A DNA stretch of 53,803 nucleotides from Planctomycetota bacterium (lineage in GTDB: Bacteria > Planctomycetota > PUPC01 > JACPCR01). The translations under genes and the position numbers were made by a program. Positions within the stretch are counted from its first letter, which is position 1. Each line of letters opens with the position of its first letter. Shown here in pieces: positions 43,701 to 52,280 of the stretch. The notes under the pieces were generated by a model. It saw only the letters and a program-made list of their open reading frames with translations, had not been told where the DNA came from and made no database searches. The stretch is from assembly GCA_027625095.1 (NCBI GenBank), contig JAQBXN010000048.1, positions 1 to 53,803 of the forward strand, given 5' to 3'.

Positions 43701-45300
43701 GATTGGCGTTGAGAACAGTTATGCGCTTGTGGATTACGTCAAGGCCGGGGGCGCGGTCATGCTTACCGGCGGAGAATATGCATTCGGTAAAGGTGGTTAT
43801 GAATTCACCATCCTCGAACGTGAGCTCCTGCCGGTGCTCAGCACCGAAACGGTCGACACACGTTATTCAAGGCAACCGAAGGCTTTCGAACCGGGCAAGG
43901 ATTTTTCGGAACTGAAAGTCAATCTCGACTTCAGGGCCAGGCCGTCTTACTGGGTTTTCAACCAGGTCGCGCTCAAGAGCGACGATTCGGTGCGCGTATT
44001 CCTGAAGTCCGGCAATCGGCCCATCCTCGTAGGCTGGGAGCTCGGCAAAGGACGCGTTGCCTGCCTGCTTGTCGATCATCGTGGAATGTCAGAAGACGGC
44101 GTCACTGCATTCTTTGATTGGAAAGACTGGCCGACTCTGATGCGCTCGGTGATAGCCTGGCTGGTTCAGGATAATTGGCGTGAAATCGGAGAAGGCAAAA
44201 CGGGCCTCACTGCAGGCGAACTGACGAAAGTAAAGGAAAAACTCGAGTCCACGATGTTTGAGGACGGGCTCAATGTAGATGTTGAAAACAACGATGCCGA
44301 TGCCGGCCTTACAGGCCTCGCACTACCCGGCGGTGGAGGAGTCTCAGCCAGGAAACTTCCAAAAGAAGAAATGGCAAAACGCATGGCCGCCATCCAACTC
44401 GCACTGAAGGGAAGCGGGCCCGAACTGGCTTTAGTGCTGGCAGACCAACTGTCTTCTGTGCCGGACTTGCCGTTTGAGACGAGAAATGAAATCGTTGACT
44501 TTGCTCGACGAAATCTGACCCCCAAACTTGAAGAGCCAGCGAATCGGTGCGCCCAGCATGCGGAATCATCAGTTCGCAGTTGTGGCCACCTGTTATGGGC
44601 GGCGCTGGGTTCACCCAGGTTCGTTGAGGAATTGAATTCAAAGCCAGGACCAACCGAAACGCAGCCCATCCTCCGTGAACGATTCCTCGCATTCGGCCTG
44701 GCCTGGTATCCTCGTGCCGACCTGCTCCGCAAAGGTGAGGGGCTGGTTACCGAATGGAACACGAAGGAAGCTGCTCTCAAGAAGAATTGGACCGGTGGCG
44801 CGGAGTTCTCTCTCGGTGCACCAGCTCTGCCGTTGCTCGACGCTGAGTCGCTCTTCAAACGCGTTGCCTGGCTCGGCTACCTGTCACGTCACGACCCAAA
44901 GAAGTGGGCCGCGCAATTAGCGTTGGAGTGGCTGAGGACTGCCCAATACCAGGATGACTGTGATCGTTCGATCGGCAATCTATGGGGGCGAAACATGACG
45001 GCCAAACAGAAGGAGCGGGGAATCGTTGTGTCACGCGAATGGCAGGAATTGAGGGTCATGTTTGGCCTCCTGCGAAATGTCTTTGAGCCTCAAATTAGAA
45101 AGTTGACCCGGTCTGAATCCGCTTCGGTAGCAAAAGGATTCACTGAGGCCCACTACACGCTTGAAGAGCGCCTTTGCATCAATTTCCTGGGTCAGTTTAC
45201 CGTTGAGGAAAGCCGGGAGATTTTGGGAGTACTCCAAGATGCGAAAAGCCCGGTTCTGCGGCATTTCAGCAAAGGGCGTCTCACTATCGGATCGGAGTAG
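40759..45300 (+). CDS. Giant secreted protein with GH66-like barrel and amidotransferase-like domain
   Basis: The 1513-residue protein starts with a signal peptide (GRRLKQKWLLILTLGLPWLSHG). An N-terminal beta region (about 35-300) leads to a (beta/alpha)8-like barrel (about 320-650) with GYSAVTYGKFIMSGY and FGWDAIRWDGHPRGG, where the aspartates are placed like the catalytic residues of dextranase-type GH66 or related families. A region about 900-1130 resembles a ThuA/class I amidotransferase-like fold (YSEFDLLLYTG, LVDYVKAGGAVMLTGGEY, GWELGKGRVACLLVDHRG). The last about 380 residues are helical. I infer action on a complex polysaccharide outside the cell. The GTG start at 40759 overlaps the pseudopilin stop, suggesting that this protein may be the cargo or partner of that secretion set. 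Confidence 0.75.
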   Translation: MTPTGRRLKQKWLLILTLGLPWLSHGEQARQIQLLKLSDWEGPQKEVAGLKARHRLAIAYPKTAIGELVYESSRPYPSGQYRLTLNLRSSHVSRVIAFHSGLEVLINDEPAATVESIHFAREHEPEARAITFIHPEKRILRITLRAFTDAGICEGEFTKAKLKSGSGPKLDVTLLSTEKDADDEADLDELEFIPSPKKACYFILDQAELQPLSLSAHVTRVGTDKIRYLPGETLKGHADIESSGGGQAEGRLTLFLEHGLNVREKVREVPVKFTGTHHSEFEFKLPARELGHALVAVFTSEDGKDRSEAAEYFSVTSNLFRVAIHGGLGGYRDGTHSVEKLRQTMSKLRSTYINCTELFAWAEEDMVEMSSQTDYWFSGQTNYHLSKQGLKDFIRVAHEFGYSAVTYGKFIMSGYLGWKTAYDYPNDHKSQYFYPVGMWEGTDVHLLDRFKAKEFVPYGYRPPVRGDHVFDTWWQNFMPINPDHTPRMVRIAAEEVIRSIEMFGWDAIRWDGHPRGGGQIGGAGEYNYKAARKTQALVRYFKDIVAERYPDFRYGYNYLLVTDQPRYDWALEDFELDELCSRGGLLMNESIGNTTAGKPFDYIARNLQVEGDLCRERGGLYLGISYAKSDRDRIIESALWFAAGCRPMGGASEIPAINRYGTRYSCYTLDETLRRIAMPEAILKPQSTTSLWWQPFVYETAKEGERSQLVVNLFNIPRQALRADENDAPRWDMPAGTEPTEMQLALPQGYTITAAHFIHPFSLEVTPAILKDGSVSIPSVAMWKVLILDLQSAQDQPTLHSLYGPPATFGIERKNLAVERTPRLVLKTQDTVASATGEFENYSGGGEHLKEVESFAKLSWEDRNQALLERKSKNKPENYINGWWKGGTLPHDLKLKDNTPNFSDLTPKRNGVLDVFYGRGAMDYRLGMNEVLAGYDRFQIHDAPLGGNFRAGGGHYLMSGVPWKQYSEFDLLLYTGIPHCAIGVENSYALVDYVKAGGAVMLTGGEYAFGKGGYEFTILERELLPVLSTETVDTRYSRQPKAFEPGKDFSELKVNLDFRARPSYWVFNQVALKSDDSVRVFLKSGNRPILVGWELGKGRVACLLVDHRGMSEDGVTAFFDWKDWPTLMRSVIAWLVQDNWREIGEGKTGLTAGELTKVKEKLESTMFEDGLNVDVENNDADAGLTGLALPGGGGVSARKLPKEEMAKRMAAIQLALKGSGPELALVLADQLSSVPDLPFETRNEIVDFARRNLTPKLEEPANRCAQHAESSVRSCGHLLWAALGSPRFVEELNSKPGPTETQPILRERFLAFGLAWYPRADLLRKGEGLVTEWNTKEAALKKNWTGGAEFSLGAPALPLLDAESLFKRVAWLGYLSRHDPKKWAAQLALEWLRTAQYQDDCDRSIGNLWGRNMTAKQKERGIVVSREWQELRVMFGLLRNVFEPQIRKLTRSESASVAKGFTEAHYTLEERLCINFLGQFTVEESREILGVLQDAKSPVLRHFSKGRLTIGSE

Positions 45301-45425
45301 ACCGACTGCCTGCTGCGACAGGATTTAATTCACTCTCGACCGAGCACTTGTCCGCCCCTGAAGAACCTGATGGTCTCCTAACCGTTCAATGGGGCAGAAG
45401 CCAGAATTACCCTCCGAACAGTTAC

Positions 45426-46775
45426 ATGGCCTCCACAGAAACTGCAAATACTGACAACCCACCCAGGGGCGAGATGGAGCCTGCGAAAGTCCCAGACAAA
45501 CTCCCTCGAATTGCTTTGTCTATCCTGTTTTTTGCAGGAGTCATCATTGGCACGATTCAGGCAAACAAAAAGAAGGGAAGTGAGCTCAAAGTCTACATGA
45601 CAGGCGCCGCCCGGATGATGAAGGGCGAGAGTCTTTACCGAATCTCTGACACCCACACATTCTCATACCCGCCCTTCTTTGCCCTTGCGTTTGTCCCTCT
45701 TGCTGCTTTGCCGGAGGCCTTCCACCGAACTGTATGGTTTCTGATAAACGCGGGCTTACTTGTATGGATATTCGTCCTCCTGAATCGGCTGCTGCAGCCG
45801 GCATTCGGTAAGAGCGAGACTCGCGGCCCTCCGCGCTGGGTCTTCTGGCTCGTGGTCATCGCTATCGCTGGAAGGCATCTCTCCGCGGTCTTCCAGAACC
45901 AGAGCCATGACTTCATCATCTTTCTGGTCTCTCTTCTGGCTATCGTGGCAGTGGCCAACGGCCAGATAAAAGAGGCAGGCGTTATGGCCGGAATCGGCGC
46001 TGCCTGCAAGGCCACCCCTGCACTGTTCCTGGTGTTGTTTGTCTGGCAGAGAAAATTCAAAGCAGTGCTGCTGTTTTTTGTCGTGAGCATCGCCCTCACT
46101 TTCTTGCCCGACCTCCTCCTGCCACAAGCGGAAGGTGGCACATGGCTCGTCTCCTGGATCAACACTTTGGTGAAAGACATTCGAATTGGCGAACCTGCCG
46201 ATTCATCTGGGGTCTGGGGTGCCTGGAATGTCCTGAATCAGAATCTTGCCGGCACCTTGTATCGATTGTTCACCGCCATTGAGACGGACGGCCCAATTTC
46301 TTGGGATGTGAGCCTATGGCATATGGGCCGGCCAGGACTGAAAGCACTGACTCTGGCATCGCAGCTTGCTATCGTTGCGCTGATTCTTCTTGCCTGCCGA
46401 TTACGATATGCGACCAATCTTTCCGAGGATGAAAGAACTTTCAGACGCCTCGGTGAAGGTGCGATGATCCTGTGCGGAATGGTTCTGCTGTCACCGATGA
46501 GCAGCAAGGCCCACTTTTGCGTGCTTCTCGTGCCGGCGGCGTATTGCGCTGCACAAGCCCTCTACCGTAAAACAGACCGAGTTCTGATTGCCTTGTTAGT
46601 AGCCATGTTCGCGGCAGGTACCCTCAGCACGAAAGGAATCCTTGGCGAAAATCTTGGCCGCAGAGTCCTTGCATACGGCACGATAACCGCATGCGCGCTC
46701 TGCGCTCTTGCGGCTACGTCATGGGTACTTTTGAAAACCAGCAATTCCGCACCTGACGCATTGAAACACGATTAA
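45426..46775 (+). CDS. GT87 (DUF2029) polyprenol-phosphate-mannose-dependent mannosyltransferase-like protein
   Basis: A 449-residue multi-spanning membrane protein with about ten helices. GESLYRISDTHTFSYPPFFALAF is the conserved early loop of GT87 proteins (PF09594), where the aspartate in the DxxTFxYPP-type motif is likely catalytic. It should transfer a hexose from a lipid carrier to a glycan in the periplasm-facing side. Start: the ATG at 45426 is preferred; an in-frame TTG at 45348 would add 26 residues without a motif. It follows the giant secreted protein after 125 bp and precedes the CtBP-like gene by 13 bp. Confidence 0.82.
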   Translation: MASTETANTDNPPRGEMEPAKVPDKLPRIALSILFFAGVIIGTIQANKKKGSELKVYMTGAARMMKGESLYRISDTHTFSYPPFFALAFVPLAALPEAFHRTVWFLINAGLLVWIFVLLNRLLQPAFGKSETRGPPRWVFWLVVIAIAGRHLSAVFQNQSHDFIIFLVSLLAIVAVANGQIKEAGVMAGIGAACKATPALFLVLFVWQRKFKAVLLFFVVSIALTFLPDLLLPQAEGGTWLVSWINTLVKDIRIGEPADSSGVWGAWNVLNQNLAGTLYRLFTAIETDGPISWDVSLWHMGRPGLKALTLASQLAIVALILLACRLRYATNLSEDERTFRRLGEGAMILCGMVLLSPMSSKAHFCVLLVPAAYCAAQALYRKTDRVLIALLVAMFAAGTLSTKGILGENLGRRVLAYGTITACALCALAATSWVLLKTSNSAPDALKHD

Positions 46776-46788
46776 CCTGGAGAGCCGC

Positions 46789-47844
46789 ATGCCTCAACGA
46801 TTCACGATTCTGATACCTGATGTCCTCGACAATGCCGATATAGAAGAAGAGGTCTTTGGCGATGAATATCGCATCCTTACTCCCAAGGCGTTGGAGGCTG
46901 ACGAAATCCCAGCCGAAACGTGGGCAGAAACGGACGCGGTTCTGGCCTTCCATGAACTATCCTTTACCAGCGAAGTTTTGGAGGGAATGCCCAGGTGCAA
47001 AGTCGTTGTTCGGAACGGCGTCGGCTACGACAACGTAGATCTCAAAGCCGCCGGCGAACTCGGCATTCTGGTCTGCAACATCCCCGATTACGGGACGGAT
47101 TCCGTCGCCGACCATACGATGGGTTGCCTGCTTGCCCTCGCGCGCAGGCTGACAATGTACACCGAGTCGATTCGTGAAGGCGAGTGGAAATTCGCTATTG
47201 ATACCCCTCCGCATCGTTTAGGCGGCACAGTGCTCGGGATTGTCGGGATGGGCCGCATCGGCACAGCCACAGCCCTCCGGGCAAAGGCCTTCGGACTCGA
47301 CGTCCGCTTCTACGACCCCTATGTCCCTGATGGAACTGACAAGGCGTTACAGGTGACCCGTTGCGACACTTTGCACGAGTTGCTTGCCGAAGCGGATTAC
47401 GTCTCCATGCACTGCCTGCTCTGCAACGAGACCCGCGAGATGGCCAACGCCGAATTCTTTGGAGCCATGAAGGACGGCGCGATTTTCATTAACACGGCAA
47501 GAGGCGGCGTCCTGGACGTGGAGGCACTCACCGATGCCCTTCGCAGCGAGAAACTCCTCGCCGCGGCAATCGATGTCTGGCCCAACGAACCGCCCAAAGA
47601 GGGCCCGCTGGTGAAAGCCTGGAAGAACCGCGAACCTTGGATCGCCAATCGGCTCCTGGTCACCCCACATGCCGCATTCTTTTGCGTCGAATCCATCGAA
47701 GAGATGCGAATCAAAGGCGCCAAAGAAGTCATGAGAGTCCTGAGTGGAACCCCGCCTCGCAACTGCGTGAACCCCCAGTTCATAACCCACGTCAGAGCCG
47801 GCGATCACCTGCTCCCGCACCTTCATCGCATTCGCCCATTGTGA
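46789..47844 (+). CDS. D-2-hydroxyacid dehydrogenase, CtBP-like
   Basis: The 351-residue NAD-dependent dehydrogenase has the Rossmann loop GIVGMGRIG, the active-site arginine in NTARGG, the glutamate in WPNEPP and the histidine in TPHAAF, in the order of the family. Features such as RNGVGYDNVDLKAA and the C-terminal NCVN are of the CtBP subgroup. The substrate is probably a 2-ketoacid. It is 13 bp from the GT87 gene; a weak GGAG precedes the ATG. Beyond its stop lies the 44-bp triple repeat. Confidence 0.9.
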   Translation: MPQRFTILIPDVLDNADIEEEVFGDEYRILTPKALEADEIPAETWAETDAVLAFHELSFTSEVLEGMPRCKVVVRNGVGYDNVDLKAAGELGILVCNIPDYGTDSVADHTMGCLLALARRLTMYTESIREGEWKFAIDTPPHRLGGTVLGIVGMGRIGTATALRAKAFGLDVRFYDPYVPDGTDKALQVTRCDTLHELLAEADYVSMHCLLCNETREMANAEFFGAMKDGAIFINTARGGVLDVEALTDALRSEKLLAAAIDVWPNEPPKEGPLVKAWKNREPWIANRLLVTPHAAFFCVESIEEMRIKGAKEVMRVLSGTPPRNCVNPQFITHVRAGDHLLPHLHRIRPL

Positions 47845-47866
47845 TCTCCCTGGGGAAATTCTTCTT

Positions 47867-47998
47867 CTTCTTTTTCTTTTTCCTCGTCTTTCCGAATCCT
47901 TGGGTAATTTCTTCTTTTTCTTTTTCCTCGTCTTTCCGAATCCTTGGGTAATTTCCTCTTTTTCTTTTTCCTCGTCTTTCCGAATCCTTGGGTAATTT
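47867..47998. repeat. 44-bp tandem repeat, three copies
   Basis: Three head-to-tail copies at 47867-47910, 47911-47954 and 47955-47998. Copies 1 and 2 are identical; copy 3 has one T-to-C change near its start. Each has a pyrimidine-rich half (CTTCTTTTTCTTTTTCCTCG) and a half with GAATCCTTGGGTAATTT. Since 44 is not a multiple of three and the region is between genes, it is non-coding. Such sharp copies imply recent expansion. Confidence 0.9.
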
Positions 47999-48079
47999 CC
48001 TCCCCACACGTTGATCAACAGCACGCCAAAGCTATCGTGGCAAATCCCCTTCCCACACTCCAAACAAGCTTAACCTCCA

Positions 48080-49423
48080 GTGTCCCTCTTCGACCTCCAA
48101 CCTTCGGCTATCGACCCCGCTGCGCCCCTCGCGCATCGCATGCGCCCGCGTTCGCTTGATGAATACATTGGCCAGGAACACTTCATCGGCGAGGGCAAAC
48201 TTCTCTGGCGCGTCCTTAAGGCAGATCGGCTGATGTCCGTCATCTTTTACGGCCCGCCGGGCACGGGAAAGACGGCCCTGGCCCGCCTGATTGCAACAGA
48301 GACAAAAGCCCATTTCGAGGAGCTCAACGCGGCCGGCTCAAAAGTCGCTGACGTGAAGCAGGCCCTCACCGACGCGGAAAACCGAAAGGAGATTGGAGAA
48401 AGGACTGTGCTGTTCATTGACGAAATCCACCGGTTCAATCGAGCGCAGCAGGATGTATTACTACCTGGAGTTGAAAAGGGACTGGTCACCCTGGTCGGCG
48501 CGACCACCCATAACCCGTTCTTCAGCATCAATTCAGCGCTCATCTCCAGATCGCAGATATTCCAGTTTGAAGCGCTCTCGACCGAACATCTGGTTGAGAT
48601 CATGAAACGTACCCTCGAAGACGAAGAACGAGGATTTGGCGACCGAAAAATCTATGCCGCTCAGGATGCCCTTGAACATCTGGCCGATGTCTCCGACGGT
48701 GACGCACGGCGCGCGCTGAATGGACTCGAAGTGGCCGTCCTGACATCCGAGCCGGGTCCCGACGGCATTCTTCATCTTGATCTTCAGACAGTCGAAGAGT
48801 GCATCCAGCGGAAGGCCGTGGTCTATGACAAGAGCGAAGACTCCCATTACGACGTCTCCTCCGCCTTCATCAAGAGTATGCGAGGCTCCGATCCGGATGC
48901 AGCCCTCTACTGGCTTGCGAGAATGCTCGACGCGGGCGAAGACATCCGGTTCATCGCCCGCCGCATCGTCATCTGTGCCTCCGAAGATGTCGGAAATGCA
49001 GCGCCTTACGCTTTGGTTATCGCCAACGCCGCGTTACAGGTGGCTGAATATGTCGGGATGCCCGAAGCCCAGATCCCCCTGGCTCAAGCGGTGACGTACG
49101 TGGCCACTTGCCCCAAGAGCAACTCGGCAGTCCTGGCCATCGGCAAAGCGATGAAGGCGGTCAAGGAAGGGCGAGTTCTTGAAGTGCCTGAACACTTGAA
49201 AGACGCCCACTACGGAGGGGCCAAAAAACTCGGCCACGGCAAGGACTACAAGTATTCCCACGATTTCAAAGGCCATTACGTGCCACAGGACTACCTGACC
49301 GAAGACCTTATTTTTTACGAACCGTCTGACCAGGGCCACGAGCGGGACATCAAGCAACGCCTGGACGAGTGGAGGCGGCTGAAGAGAGAAAGCCGCAAGA
49401 AAAATGATTCTTCTCATCGATAA
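48080..49423 (+). CDS. rarA: Replication-associated recombination protein A (RarA/MgsA)
   Basis: The 447-residue AAA+ ATPase of the RarA/Mgs1/WRNIP1 family acts at stalled replication forks. It has RPRSLDEYIGQEH, Walker A (GPPGTGKTALARLI), Walker B/DExH-like FIDEIHRFNRAQQD, sensor 1 (TTHNPFFSIN), and the C-terminal tetramerisation part with GHDYKYSHDF-like KDYKYSHDFKGHYVPQDYL. The start is a GTG at 48080 (no ATG upstream in frame). Its stop overlaps the next gene by 20 bp, so the three genes rarA, pabA-like and DUF447 appear to form one unit. Confidence 0.95.
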   Translation: MSLFDLQPSAIDPAAPLAHRMRPRSLDEYIGQEHFIGEGKLLWRVLKADRLMSVIFYGPPGTGKTALARLIATETKAHFEELNAAGSKVADVKQALTDAENRKEIGERTVLFIDEIHRFNRAQQDVLLPGVEKGLVTLVGATTHNPFFSINSALISRSQIFQFEALSTEHLVEIMKRTLEDEERGFGDRKIYAAQDALEHLADVSDGDARRALNGLEVAVLTSEPGPDGILHLDLQTVEECIQRKAVVYDKSEDSHYDVSSAFIKSMRGSDPDAALYWLARMLDAGEDIRFIARRIVICASEDVGNAAPYALVIANAALQVAEYVGMPEAQIPLAQAVTYVATCPKSNSAVLAIGKAMKAVKEGRVLEVPEHLKDAHYGGAKKLGHGKDYKYSHDFKGHYVPQDYLTEDLIFYEPSDQGHERDIKQRLDEWRRLKRESRKKNDSSHR

Positions 49424-49985
49424 TTACGACAGCTTTGTCTACAACCTCGCCCGCTACTTCGAGCAGATCGGCCGCAAAGTAAGAGTGGCCAGAAATGATG
49501 AGCTTAACATCTCTGAAATTGCCCAACTGAAACCAGAGGCCCTCGTCATCTCGCCAGGACCGTGCAATCCTGCAAGGGCCGGAATCAGTGTGGAGGTAGT
49601 CCGTGAATTCGGACACACCATCCCATTGCTTGGCGTCTGCCTGGGCCACCAGTGCATTGGTGAGGCATTCGGAGGGACGGTCGTGCGAGCCCTCGAACCC
49701 ATGCACGGCCGGACTTCTCAGATCAAGCACAACGAATCTGGAGTCTTCGCAGGGATTCCTAATCCGTTTACAGCCACTCGTTACCATTCCCTGATTGTAG
49801 ATCCGGCCAATCTTCCGGACTGTCTGGAAGTCACCGCTCAAACAGAAGATGATGTAATCATGGCAATAAGGCACAAGGCCCTGCCCATCATCGGCCTCCA
49901 GTTTCATCCCGAATCCATCCTGACCGAGCATGGCTACGATCTGCTGAGAAACTTTTTAAAAATCGCTGACTCCTTTAATTCATGA
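49404..49985 (+). CDS. pabA: Glutamine amidotransferase subunit of aminodeoxychorismate/anthranilate synthase
   Basis: A 193-residue class I glutamine amidotransferase that hands ammonia to chorismate. It has the start MILLIDNYDSFVYNLARYF, oxyanion loop SPGPCNPARAG, nucleophile in GVCLGHQCIGE, and histidine-glutamate in LQFHPESI, all in the family order. Because PabA and TrpG are very close and often shared, either aminodeoxychorismate (folate or H4MPT pABA) or anthranilate (tryptophan) service is possible; neither synthase partner is in view. It overlaps rarA by 20 bp and the DUF447 gene by 4 bp (ATGA). Confidence 0.93.
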   Translation: MILLIDNYDSFVYNLARYFEQIGRKVRVARNDELNISEIAQLKPEALVISPGPCNPARAGISVEVVREFGHTIPLLGVCLGHQCIGEAFGGTVVRALEPMHGRTSQIKHNESGVFAGIPNPFTATRYHSLIVDPANLPDCLEVTAQTEDDVIMAIRHKALPIIGLQFHPESILTEHGYDLLRNFLKIADSFNS

Positions 49986-50539
49986 TTCTGGAAGGCATCG
50001 TTACTACCCTTGACCCGTCGGGCGAAATCAACATCTCCCCGATGGGGCCGCACGTCGAGGCTGAAACTTTTGATCAGTTTGAATTAAAGCCTTACAACAC
50101 ATCTCAGACCTACAAGAACCTCAAATCGCACGGCGAGGGCGTCCTGCATGTAGTGGATGACGTCTGGCTTCTGGCGAGGGCAGCGGTTGGAAAGATCGAT
50201 GCGCCAACATTCGCCGCGGAGAAAGTAAACGGCCGCGTCCTGGAAAATGCCTGCCATTATTTTGAATTCAAAGTGCGGCAGATGGACGAAAGCGCCGAGC
50301 GAATAATTATAAAAGCGGAAGTCGTTCACAAGGGAACGCTTAAGACCTTCTTTGGGCTGAACCGGGCAAAACATGCAGTCGTGGAAGCGGCAATTCTGGC
50401 GACTCGACTCAGTTTTCTGCCCGTAGACGAAATTCAAGCAGAGTACGGCCGGCTCGAAGTGCTGGTGCATAAGACCGGGGGAGTCAACGAACACAAAGCT
50501 TTCACCTATCTGAAAGATTATGTTGCCAGGAATTCCTGA
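49982..50539 (+). CDS. DUF447 family protein
   Basis: The 185-residue protein matches DUF447, opening MILEGIVTTLDPSGEINISPMGP, with a split flavin-reductase-like beta barrel (GVLHVVDDVWLLARAA) and C-terminal helices. Members are known from methanogens and from bacteria such as Planctomycetes and methylotrophs, where they are linked to tetrahydromethanopterin-type C1 metabolism. I recall this association and cannot confirm it here. Its ATGA overlap with the pabA-like gene suggests that it works in pterin or pABA-derived cofactor synthesis. Confidence 0.8.
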   Translation: MILEGIVTTLDPSGEINISPMGPHVEAETFDQFELKPYNTSQTYKNLKSHGEGVLHVVDDVWLLARAAVGKIDAPTFAAEKVNGRVLENACHYFEFKVRQMDESAERIIIKAEVVHKGTLKTFFGLNRAKHAVVEAAILATRLSFLPVDEIQAEYGRLEVLVHKTGGVNEHKAFTYLKDYVARNS

Positions 50540-50652
50540 CTTAACTTTAGAAATTCACATCTTCCCCCAACTCGCTTAGCCAAACGGAATCGTTCTTAAT
50601 AAAATTCCCAGCCTTCCTGAACAGACAAAATTCGTACGGAAAGATTCAAATC

Positions 50653-51366
50653 ATGAGAAGCATCACTTCATCACGTTTCCGGGGCATCGTCCTTCTCCTC
50701 CTCGCCGTCATGCTTTGGGTATGGGGCATAGCATTGCAAGGGATCGCAGGATCCGAGGCGCCTTATTATTTCTTCATTGTCCTTGCAATGGCAATGGGGA
50801 TGCTTGGTCTCGTGGAATTTGGGCCTACCTATAATCCCCCCGTCCGTGGCGAAGGCGAGTCTGCGGATCCGGACGAGCAGGATAGATTCCTGAAGTTCTT
50901 TCAGGACCGATGGAGCAAGGGCACCCTGCTTGGGTTCTTCCTCGGCGAACGCCAGACAGAGTCCGTCGACGCACTTTCCCGCTGCTACGCCCTGGAAAAA
51001 GCACTTGCCTCCCAGTTGAAGGAGCACGCATCCTGTGCCGGATACGAAGACCGGAAGCGGAGCCTGGAAGAAGTCGCCGCTCGCCGCGAGGAAAATGCCG
51101 GCAAACTTGCTTCCCGTTTGCGCAAACTCAACGCCGAAGTTCCTGAGGTAGAGGTGACTCCAAAGGACGACAGCAGCAACTGGGGGCGTATGAAGTTCGA
51201 TTACGAAGACCTCCAGACCTTGAACATTCTCTATGAAGAGGTCTCGGTAAATATCGATTCAGAAGAAACAGGTAAGCTCCTGGCGGAAGTGAAGACCGAG
51301 GCAGAGTCAGATGAATGGGCCTTGATGGCGCTCATCGCAAAAGCTGACCCGTTTGCGATCGATTAG
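50653..51366 (+). CDS. Two-helix membrane protein with cytosolic coiled coil (hypothetical)
   Basis: A 237-residue protein with two N-terminal membrane helices (GIVLLLLAVMLWVWGIALQGI and YYFFIVLAMAMGMLGLVEF), then a helical region containing KRSLEEVAARREENAGKLAS and heptad-like spacing. I do not recognise the family. It could act as a scaffold or sensor in the inner membrane. It stands 113 bp after the DUF447 gene. It ends at 51366, the last gene before the accessory right end of the window. Confidence 0.65.
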   Translation: MRSITSSRFRGIVLLLLAVMLWVWGIALQGIAGSEAPYYFFIVLAMAMGMLGLVEFGPTYNPPVRGEGESADPDEQDRFLKFFQDRWSKGTLLGFFLGERQTESVDALSRCYALEKALASQLKEHASCAGYEDRKRSLEEVAARREENAGKLASRLRKLNAEVPEVEVTPKDDSSNWGRMKFDYEDLQTLNILYEEVSVNIDSEETGKLLAEVKTEAESDEWALMALIAKADPFAID

Positions 51367-51422
51367 AGACTCAAACCAATAAATCCAGGTGAACGTAACA
51401 GGGGACAGGTGAAGAAGATCGC

Positions 51423-51707
51423 CTGGATATCCACGGAGCACATGCGGGGATAGGCGTCAGAATCTACGATCTTGCCCGTGAGGTAAAAGGACGGAGGTGT
51501 ATCCGCCTCGACATAGACCGGCAGAAAATCGTCCCGTTCGGCACATCCCGGGAAATCCACGACCTGATCGAAGAAGAGGTCCGAAAGCTTAAATCGCCCG
51601 AAGGTGAGCTGGAATTCATCGCCGGTATCTACCCGCCGGCACCTCTGGAAAACCTAGATGCCCTATGCCGCGCTATCGACAAATTCCGCACCTGGTGGTG
51701 GGACTGA
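51423..51707 (+). pseudogene. C-terminal fragment of a uroporphyrinogen-decarboxylase-like protein
   Basis: In one frame without an ATG, the DNA reads IRLDIDRQKIVPFGTSREI, then IAGIYPPAPLENLDALCRAI and a stop at 51705. This matches the C-terminus of UroD-like proteins (typically ...FGTPEEVREEVRR... and ...PPENIEAL...), including corrinoid methyltransferase relatives. The first about 250 residues are absent from this window. I read it as a decayed remnant at the edge of the accessory region. Confidence 0.55.
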
Positions 51708-51823
51708 CCCGCGATGAAGGTCGGCTCAAGGATTCAAGGGATGCTGGCCAGCGTTGACATCCTTGCGTGCTATGCGACATTTTCGCGTCACAGCACAACT
51801 GTTCGCGCCGCCAAGGAATACAG

Positions 51824-52264
51824 ATGTCAATTGCGCACGCCTTGATCCTTACCAGTCTTGCACTTGCTGAGCCTGACACGGGCGGCATCCCGCTGAACCC
51901 AGATGCCGAGGCCAACAAAGGCAAGGACATGTCTCCGCTATACACCATGAGTTGCGCGAACCATGCTCTTCAGCATCGTGGCGCGCTAGTCCAGTACATT
52001 GACATGGTGTCTGGCTCGTACCCGATGATCGAGGATGCAAGGGCTGTATTTCTAGAGGTCAGGAAGCGCATGGCAAAAGGCCGGACTGTTAACAAACACA
52101 CGAATTCGTGGCTCTCCGAGTATGGATCGGCATGTCCTGAGTCGTATTGGAAAGACAAATCAATCGGCTATATATGGGTGGGTGCCGGCCTGCCCACCAA
52201 GCTCATGGAGAGGGAAGACCCCCCTGCTGTTCTTCTGCCCGGCTTCCAGCCATCAGGGAAGTAG
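51824..52264 (+). CDS. Small hypothetical protein
   Basis: The 146-residue frame starts MSIAHALILTSLALAEPDTG, which could be a signal peptide or a hydrophobic start. The rest is hydrophilic, with NKHTNSWLSEYGSACPESYW and a C-terminus LLPGFQPSGK. No family is recognised. It lies between the decayed UroD fragment and a helical small ORF, in an accessory region. Confidence 0.4.
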   Translation: MSIAHALILTSLALAEPDTGGIPLNPDAEANKGKDMSPLYTMSCANHALQHRGALVQYIDMVSGSYPMIEDARAVFLEVRKRMAKGRTVNKHTNSWLSEYGSACPESYWKDKSIGYIWVGAGLPTKLMEREDPPAVLLPGFQPSGK

Positions 52265-52280
52265 CCAGCATTGCCACGCC

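Noticed and set aside
47792..48063. Lysine/arginine-rich frame opposite the 44-bp repeats
   Set aside because: It is the antisense of a pyrimidine-rich repeat whose 44-bp unit breaks frame each copy, so the lysine tracts are an artefact.
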